A DNA stretch of 64,000 bases from Owenweeksia sp965214115. Lineage in GTDB: Bacteria; Bacteroidota; Bacteroidia; Flavobacteriales; Schleiferiaceae. Below are positions 60,021-64,000 of this stretch, one piece after another; position 1 is the stretch's first letter; the number at the start of each line of letters is the position of its first letter. The DNA is taken from contig CBDCAU010000003.1 in NCBI GenBank assembly GCA_965214115.1, forward strand, positions 372,001 through 436,000, in the 5' to 3' direction. The position numbers and the translations under genes are program-made. The notes below the pieces were generated by a model. The model was not told the origin of the DNA, searched no databases, and worked only from the letters and a program-made list of their open reading frames with translations.

Positions 60021-61346
60021 TCATTTTTCTTCTTCCCAACCGTGAAATTCCGTCAGCCAATCTTGGTGACCGAAAGTTTTCCATTTCACGGATGACAAAT
60101 CCACGGTTTCATCCGTCAGCGGCTTGGAGCGGCGACCGTTTATATATTTATAAGTGCGGGCGTAAACGGCCACATCTTGGCCTTTTTCGGCAAATTCTTT
60201 TTTTAGTATTTGTGCGAATTGCCAAATCATATCGGGGTTGGTGGCTACGCGGCGTTCTTGTTTTGAACTCAAATAATCTGAATTTCGAATGCGCTGGGTC
60301 TGGCCGGTTTCTTTGTTTTTTACGGTAAAAATGGCGTAGCCGCCTCGGCTGGACAGCATCATCCGCCAACTGAGGCGGTGGCCTTCTTCCGTCCAAAAAA
60401 CATTGTCTGAAATAAGATGGTGACGTAGCGGCAAAAGGAGGTTAATAATTAAAAAGAAGGAAATCGAAAAAACGAGAAATTTTGAATATTTTGGAATTAT
60501 AATTTGGGTTAAAGAAAAAACAGGTTTTTTCGGTAAAAACCGTTTGCGAATCGTTTCAGGATTATAAAAGAAAACGATGAGCGCCAAGGCCAAATAAGGG
60601 AATATCCCAATCTGAAAAACAAACGAATTGAAAAGATGAAAAAATATCGAAAGAAAAAGAGCAAAGTTCCGCGTTCTTTTCATCAATAAAAGTGGCACAA
60701 TCAACAAATCAAAAAAGAAACCGCCGTAGCTGACAAACAATTGAAAATCAGGGTTTTCAAAAATACTGACCAAATGTTCGCTTTCATATCTTCCATTGAA
60801 AGATTGCGCGGCAAATCGGCCGCTCCACCAGTCGGGGTACAATTTGGCGATGGCCGCGTAGGTATAAACAATCGCCATCTGCGCGATGAAAATCCAGCGG
60901 CACCACGCGGGCATCGACAGTTTTTTTAAAGAGGGTTTTCGGCGAACATCCAATGAAAAATAGCGGTGCGCGGGCAAAATGGCCATCAAAAACGACAGCA
61001 ACATCAACAGATAATAATGATTGTTGTAGGAGGATTTTTGCATCAGATAGACGCCCGCCCACAAAATGGCCCAGCCCCACGCCGAAGCGCGGTAGAAAAA
61101 CCCGAACATCATCCCTAACCCAAAAATCGCCATCAAGCTGAACCACAGGTACATCCAATTGTCGGGCAGCGGTTGCAGCCATTCAAATCCCATAAACGGG
61201 AAGGTGAATTTGGGTTCGATAAACGTGCGCTCCACCCAGCCGAGGGCCATTGCGCCAGCCGCTTCCATAAAGCACAAAAACCCAAAGGCCACGCGGAAAA
61301 TGACGAGGGGGGAATTGTCTATTTGTTTGAAGAAGATGGTTTTCAT
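60021..61346 (-). CDS. HTTM-domain membrane protein
   Basis: A 441-residue protein of the horizontally transferred transmembrane (vitamin K gamma-carboxylase-like) family. The ATG at 61346 opens MKTIFFKQIDNSPLVIFRV. About eight helices, including the conserved WMYLWFSLMAIFGLGMMFGF, YNNHYYLLMLLSFLMAILPAHRYFSLD and AIVYTYAAIAKLYPDWWSG, are followed by a C-terminal soluble region with FGHQDWLTEFHG. The HTTM role is unknown; human GGCX is the distant enzyme relative. Confidence 0.88.
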   Translation of the reverse strand: MKTIFFKQIDNSPLVIFRVAFGFLCFMEAAGAMALGWVERTFIEPKFTFPFMGFEWLQPLPDNWMYLWFSLMAIFGLGMMFGFFYRASAWGWAILWAGVYLMQKSSYNNHYYLLMLLSFLMAILPAHRYFSLDVRRKPSLKKLSMPAWCRWIFIAQMAIVYTYAAIAKLYPDWWSGRFAAQSFNGRYESEHLVSIFENPDFQLFVSYGGFFFDLLIVPLLLMKRTRNFALFLSIFFHLFNSFVFQIGIFPYLALALIVFFYNPETIRKRFLPKKPVFSLTQIIIPKYSKFLVFSISFFLIINLLLPLRHHLISDNVFWTEEGHRLSWRMMLSSRGGYAIFTVKNKETGQTQRIRNSDYLSSKQERRVATNPDMIWQFAQILKKEFAEKGQDVAVYARTYKYINGRRSKPLTDETVDLSSVKWKTFGHQDWLTEFHGWEEEK

Positions 61347-61447
61347 TTCAGTTGGCAGTTTACAGTCAGCAATTGGCAAAATTGCATCCGGCCAAATTAA
61401 CGGATTCGCGAATCAACGATTTTACAAAAATCTCCTATTTTTGAACT

Positions 61448-61672
61448 ATGACTATAAAAATTAATTTTACAGACGCGCAACTTCGACAATTGGTGCGCCA
61501 GCTAAATCCCGAGAAGAGAAAAATATTGGAGCGAGAGTTGGCGCTTCAAGATTTTTTGGATGCTTCCGAAGGAGTAGATGTAGATATTTCCGAAGAAGAG
61601 ATTCAGGAAATCGTGAATGAAGTGCGGAAGGAAAGGGGCAGGCAAAGGGCACGGAAATCGGTACAACAATGA
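61448..61672 (+). CDS. Antitoxin-like small protein paired with a PIN toxin
   Basis: A 74-residue helical, charged protein (LRQLVRQLNPEKRKILERELAL, SEEEIQEIVNEVRKERGR). It overlaps the PIN gene start by four bases and resembles the antitoxin at 53262. Antitoxin role by context. Confidence 0.78.
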   Translation: MTIKINFTDAQLRQLVRQLNPEKRKILERELALQDFLDASEGVDVDISEEEIQEIVNEVRKERGRQRARKSVQQ

Positions 61673-62073
61673 AGTTGGTCTTGGATACCAACATCTTTAT
61701 TTCATTTCTTCTGATGAAAAAAGACCGCTATTTCTTTAGAAAATTTAATGAAAAAGGGGCTGATTTGTTCTATTCGGAGGAGCTTATTTCTGAGATAATT
61801 CATACATCAAAATATCGGCGAATTGCCAAGCGCGTGGAATCTTTTCAGGTAGAAAAACTCATCAAAACTTTAAAAACGTTTGGAACTTTTCTCAATCCAC
61901 GACAACTCATCACTTTTGAACCAGACCCAAATGATGAGTTCATTCTGGATTTATGTCTTGAAAGTGGCGCGGACTATCTGGTAACCGGCGACGGCGACCT
62001 TCTGGAATTAGGCAAAATCAGCCGCACGAAAATCATCACCTTTGCGGCTTTGAAAGAAATGCTCGATTCTTGA
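61669..62073 (+). CDS. PIN-domain ribonuclease toxin
   Basis: A 134-residue PIN protein. LVLDTNIFISFLL has the first aspartate, and PDPNDEFILDLCLESGADYLVTGDGDLLEL has the remaining acidic residues of the PF13470-type PIN domain. Coupled upstream to its antitoxin; its TGA stop overlaps the TTG start of pssA. Confidence 0.88.
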   Translation: MKLVLDTNIFISFLLMKKDRYFFRKFNEKGADLFYSEELISEIIHTSKYRRIAKRVESFQVEKLIKTLKTFGTFLNPRQLITFEPDPNDEFILDLCLESGADYLVTGDGDLLELGKISRTKIITFAALKEMLDS

Positions 62074-62774
62074 AAGCAACCATTCCCAATATTCTAACGC
62101 TGGCCAATCTCGCCGCTGGCCTCCTCGCCATCATTTCCATATTTAACGGCGATTACGCATTGGCCGCGTGGCTCATCGCCAGTTCGCTCGTCTTCGATTT
62201 TTTAGACGGTTTTTCCGCACGTTTATTAAAGGTGCATTCCGAACTGGGCAAACAACTGGACAGCCTCGCCGACGTGGTTTCCTTCGGCGTGGTGCCCGGT
62301 TTCTTGGTTTTTAAATTATTCAAGATGAGCGCGTTGAGCGGCGAACCCGTGCCGGATTTTCTGCCGTACATCGCGCTTTTGATTCCGCTGTTTTCGGCTT
62401 TGCGGTTGGCCAAATTTAATATCGACACCCGCCAAGCCGAATATTTCATTGGGATGCCGACGCCCGCTAACGCCATTTTTTGGTTTGCCTTGGGTTTGTG
62501 GGCGATTTTTACGGACAATCCCACCACACAAAACGTTTTGCTCCACCCGTTTTTTCTCACCGCGCTCACCGTGGCTACCTCTTTTTTACTGGTCGCCGAA
62601 CTGCCGCTGATGTCGCTGAAAATTAAATCATTGAAATGGAACGAAAACAAAGGTCGCGTTTTTTTGATAGTGGGAATCGTGGTTTTGATGGCCGTGCTGC
62701 GCTATCGCGGGCTGGCCTTTGTCATACCTTTGTACATCCTATTAAGCTACATTTTTAAACCGAATAGAAAATGA
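62070..62774 (+). CDS. pssA: CDP-alcohol phosphatidyltransferase, probable phosphatidylserine synthase
   Basis: A 234-residue membrane enzyme with about seven helices. The catalytic signature DFLDGFSARLLKVHSELGKQLDSLADVVSFG (DxxDGxxARx8Gx3Dx3D) lies near residues 47-75. Class II PssA joins CDP-diacylglycerol and serine, the first step to phosphatidylethanolamine. TTG start at 62070, overlapping the PIN toxin stop. It overlaps purS by four bases. Confidence 0.9.
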   Translation: MKATIPNILTLANLAAGLLAIISIFNGDYALAAWLIASSLVFDFLDGFSARLLKVHSELGKQLDSLADVVSFGVVPGFLVFKLFKMSALSGEPVPDFLPYIALLIPLFSALRLAKFNIDTRQAEYFIGMPTPANAIFWFALGLWAIFTDNPTTQNVLLHPFFLTALTVATSFLLVAELPLMSLKIKSLKWNENKGRVFLIVGIVVLMAVLRYRGLAFVIPLYILLSYIFKPNRK

Positions 62775-63022
62775 CATTCACCGCCGAAATTGACATAATG
62801 CCGCACAAGGCGCTTTTGGACCCACAGGGCAAGGCTGTTTCGCAAAGTATGCCCAACATCGGGCTGCCGGAAATCCAAAATGTGCGCATCGGCAAGCACG
62901 TTTCGCTGCAAGTAGAGGCCGAAAACGAGGCCGCCGCCATCCAAAAAGTGGAGGCCGCCTGCCGCAAACTACTTGTAAATCAGATTACTGAAAGTTTTCA
63001 AATAAAAATAGTTGATAACTGA
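62771..63022 (+). CDS. purS: Phosphoribosylformylglycinamidine synthase subunit PurS
   Basis: An 83-residue subunit of the PurLQS complex in purine synthesis. AEIDIMPHKALLDPQGKAVSQSMPNIGLPEIQNVRIGKHV is the family's N-terminal half, and CRKLLVNQITESFQIKIV the end. purL and purQ are not in the window. It sits at the end of the antitoxin-PIN-pssA-purS run. Confidence 0.93.
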   Translation: MTFTAEIDIMPHKALLDPQGKAVSQSMPNIGLPEIQNVRIGKHVSLQVEAENEAAAIQKVEAACRKLLVNQITESFQIKIVDN

Positions 63023-63110
63023 AAATTCTTTCTATCTTTGGAGGGAGGATTGAGGTTTTTTAATCGGAACTGTAGTCCCCGTTTTTCGGAAAGAAGAGCG
63101 GGGACTTTTT
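63012..63110 (+). ncRNA. Possible small RNA or orphan transcript: promoter box followed by a terminator
   Basis: TATCTTTG (63033-63040) with TTGA 17 bases upstream looks like a promoter. About 35 bases on, AGTCCCCG (63074-63081) pairs with CGGGGACT (63099-63106) and ends in TTTTT, a strong terminator. No start codon gives a useful frame between them. It may be a 60-70-nt RNA, or simply the terminator of purS with a chance promoter match. The hairpin may also end the PIN-like gene from the other side. Confidence 0.4.
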
Positions 63111-63643
63111 CATTTGAATTCCCTCTGCACTTTTTGGTAAGCCAACTCGACCACCGCCGGATTTAAATGGAAGTTTAATTCCAGTTGCAGCCTTTCGCAG
63201 CTTTCTCGGTAACTGCAGATGCTAAGTTGGATTTCCATCTTCGCCAAAATGTAAAGCACCCCATTATGCGCCCATTGATGAGTCTTGGCGTATTTCCGTG
63301 CCGCATTGTCATCTAATAATAAGTGATAATTGAAATCTAAATATTGGTTTTGCGCAAAAACTTCCGCTTCCCCTTCGTGGATTTTTTCTTCTTTCATATA
63401 AATCCCTACAATTCCACTGTCATAAAAGGGGCATTTTTTGAACCAACTTTGATGGTCTTTATAAAATTGAGTGAGAAAGAAAAGTCGCTTGGAACGCTCT
63501 ATCGGGTCAGGGTTTTTGTTCAAAAATTCATCTTCCACTTTCTCCGGAATCAAAACCTCTTCATAAAAAAATTGAAGAGGGCGGACAAGATTCAGATGGT
63601 AAAGCGCGATGAAAACGCTGGTATCAGCAATCGCTTTCCTCAA
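63110..63643 (-). CDS. PIN-like nuclease-fold protein
   Basis: A 177-residue protein with PIN-type spacing of acidic residues: IADTSVFIALYHL, PEKVEDEFLNKN, HEGEAEVFAQ, LLLDDNAARKYAKTH. This resembles the DUF3368 nucleic-acid-binding PIN group. It starts at TTG 63643 and overlaps the stop of the TIR-like gene at the window edge, so they are one unit. No classical small antitoxin is visible. Confidence 0.72.
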   Translation of the reverse strand: MRKAIADTSVFIALYHLNLVRPLQFFYEEVLIPEKVEDEFLNKNPDPIERSKRLFFLTQFYKDHQSWFKKCPFYDSGIVGIYMKEEKIHEGEAEVFAQNQYLDFNYHLLLDDNAARKYAKTHQWAHNGVLYILAKMEIQLSICSYRESCERLQLELNFHLNPAVVELAYQKVQREFK

Positions 63644-63999
63644 GCCGACTGAAGGTTTTTATAAAGTGCTCTTCCCAACAATCCTAAACCAATAGCCAAT
63701 ATGGAGTACCCAAAAATATCTTCACCTTTATTCTTGGGTTGATTTGAGGGGAAACTCTGATGCAAGAAATGGATAATCTGTTCCAAGGCATTGGGAATGC
63801 TGTACTGTTCCAATTTTATCCATTGCACCAATTTATGGTTGTTATAAAATTCCGTTTGAAAATCTGGCGCACCAACTATTACCACCGGTTTGCTTTTCAG
63901 TAAAGCATAATCCACCTCTGCCTTCATCCACTGCGGGTCATTTCCGGTATTGAAAACCAAAAGATATTTTGATTTTTCAATGCGATGACGGGTTTCCAT
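63640..63999 (-). CDS. TIR-like protein, probably truncated by the window edge
   Basis: The visible 119 residues start METRHRIEKSKYLLVF, which reads like the middle of a TIR/STIR-type domain (I-x-x-S-K-Y-L-L-V-F, then WMKAEVDYALLKSKPVVIVG) rather than an N terminus, and end in a predicted membrane helix (FGYSILAIGLGLLGRALY). The ATG at 63999 is one base from the edge, so the gene probably continues outside. TIR-type proteins often hydrolyse NAD in defence; the match here is only partial. Confidence 0.5.
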   Translation of the reverse strand: METRHRIEKSKYLLVFNTGNDPQWMKAEVDYALLKSKPVVIVGAPDFQTEFYNNHKLVQWIKLEQYSIPNALEQIIHFLHQSFPSNQPKNKGEDIFGYSILAIGLGLLGRALYKNLQSA

Positions 64000-64000
64000 C

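Noticed and set aside
1..64000. tRNA, rRNA, integrase, transposase or phage structural genes
   Set aside because: I scanned the gaps for tRNA-like TTCGAATC arms and CCA ends and the proteins for DDE, tyrosine recombinase and capsid motifs and found none convincing; a covariance-model search would settle the RNAs.

Overview
The window is a gene-dense bacterial chromosome segment from a member of the phylum Bacteroidota. The signs are type IX secretion (C-terminal sorting domains, a PorV-like barrel), a MurF-alanine racemase fusion, a DUF4286-RecX pair, energy-transducing TonB proteins, TAnnTTTG-type promoter boxes, several leaderless or TTG-started genes, and a probable sulfonolipid (capnine) gene pair. 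A mevalonate-pathway block fits Flavobacteriia or Saprospiria better than Bacteroidia; I cannot place it further. No rRNA, tRNA, prophage, integrase, insertion sequence or CRISPR array was seen.

Layout. 1-4.8 kb: Nudix hydrolase, iron-sulfur protein, and an envelope group with a DUF547 protein, a single-POTRA Omp85 barrel and a DUF547-barrel fusion. 4.9-12.3 kb: one tightly packed + strand operon of an FAD oxidoreductase, a polyferredoxin-like membrane protein, two GT2 glycosyltransferases, a GT-C mannosyltransferase-like protein and a GH113-like glycosidase. 12.4-17.6 kb (- strand): sterol desaturase-like enzyme, UbiA prenyltransferase, mevalonate kinase-like GHMP kinase, diphosphomevalonate decarboxylase, FabD and a QueD-type enzyme. 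17.8-19.0 kb: an accessory cassette with a TIR/deoxyribosyltransferase-like protein and a DUF2188 protein. 19.3-21.7 kb: probable cysteate synthase and cysteate fatty-acyltransferase. 22.3-24.7 kb: homogentisate dioxygenase beside two HepT/MNT modules, one with a dead HepT. 24.8-31.7 kb: type IX cargo, TrhO, two paralogous barrels (one broken), a threonine dehydrogenase-like SDR, a phosphoesterase. 31.8-44.4 kb: polA, tdk, murF-alr, gcvH, vanZ, two TonB proteins, cysQ, a four-helix bundle protein, an EamA transporter. 44.6-54.7 kb: paired M16 peptidases, L21 (extended) and L27, serS, a lipoprotein, a TPR protein, a PIN toxin-antitoxin pair, DUF4286, recX. 54.7-64 kb: secreted amidase, DUF433/DUF5615 pair, threonine aldolase, a HepT/MNT/DUF433 cassette bracketed by two identical palindromes, PorV-like barrel, HTTM protein, PIN pair, pssA, purS, and PIN-like plus TIR-like genes at the right edge.

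Housekeeping genes are interleaved with small toxin-antitoxin modules, many joined by 1-14 base overlaps. At least four genes are visibly broken: two HepT genes by in-frame stops, a tandem DUF433 gene by a frameshift, and an outer-membrane barrel by one stop codon. Intergenic DNA is rich in repeats: a double-hairpin element in three copies, a 29-bp palindrome in two identical copies, a pair of opposed hairpins, and three arrays of about six 8-bp units with related sequence.

The best candidates for poorly described biology are the redox-plus-glycan operon at 4.9-12.3 kb, the DUF547-barrel/Omp85 pair, the DUF2188/TIR-like cassette, and the palindrome-bracketed toxin-antitoxin cassette.
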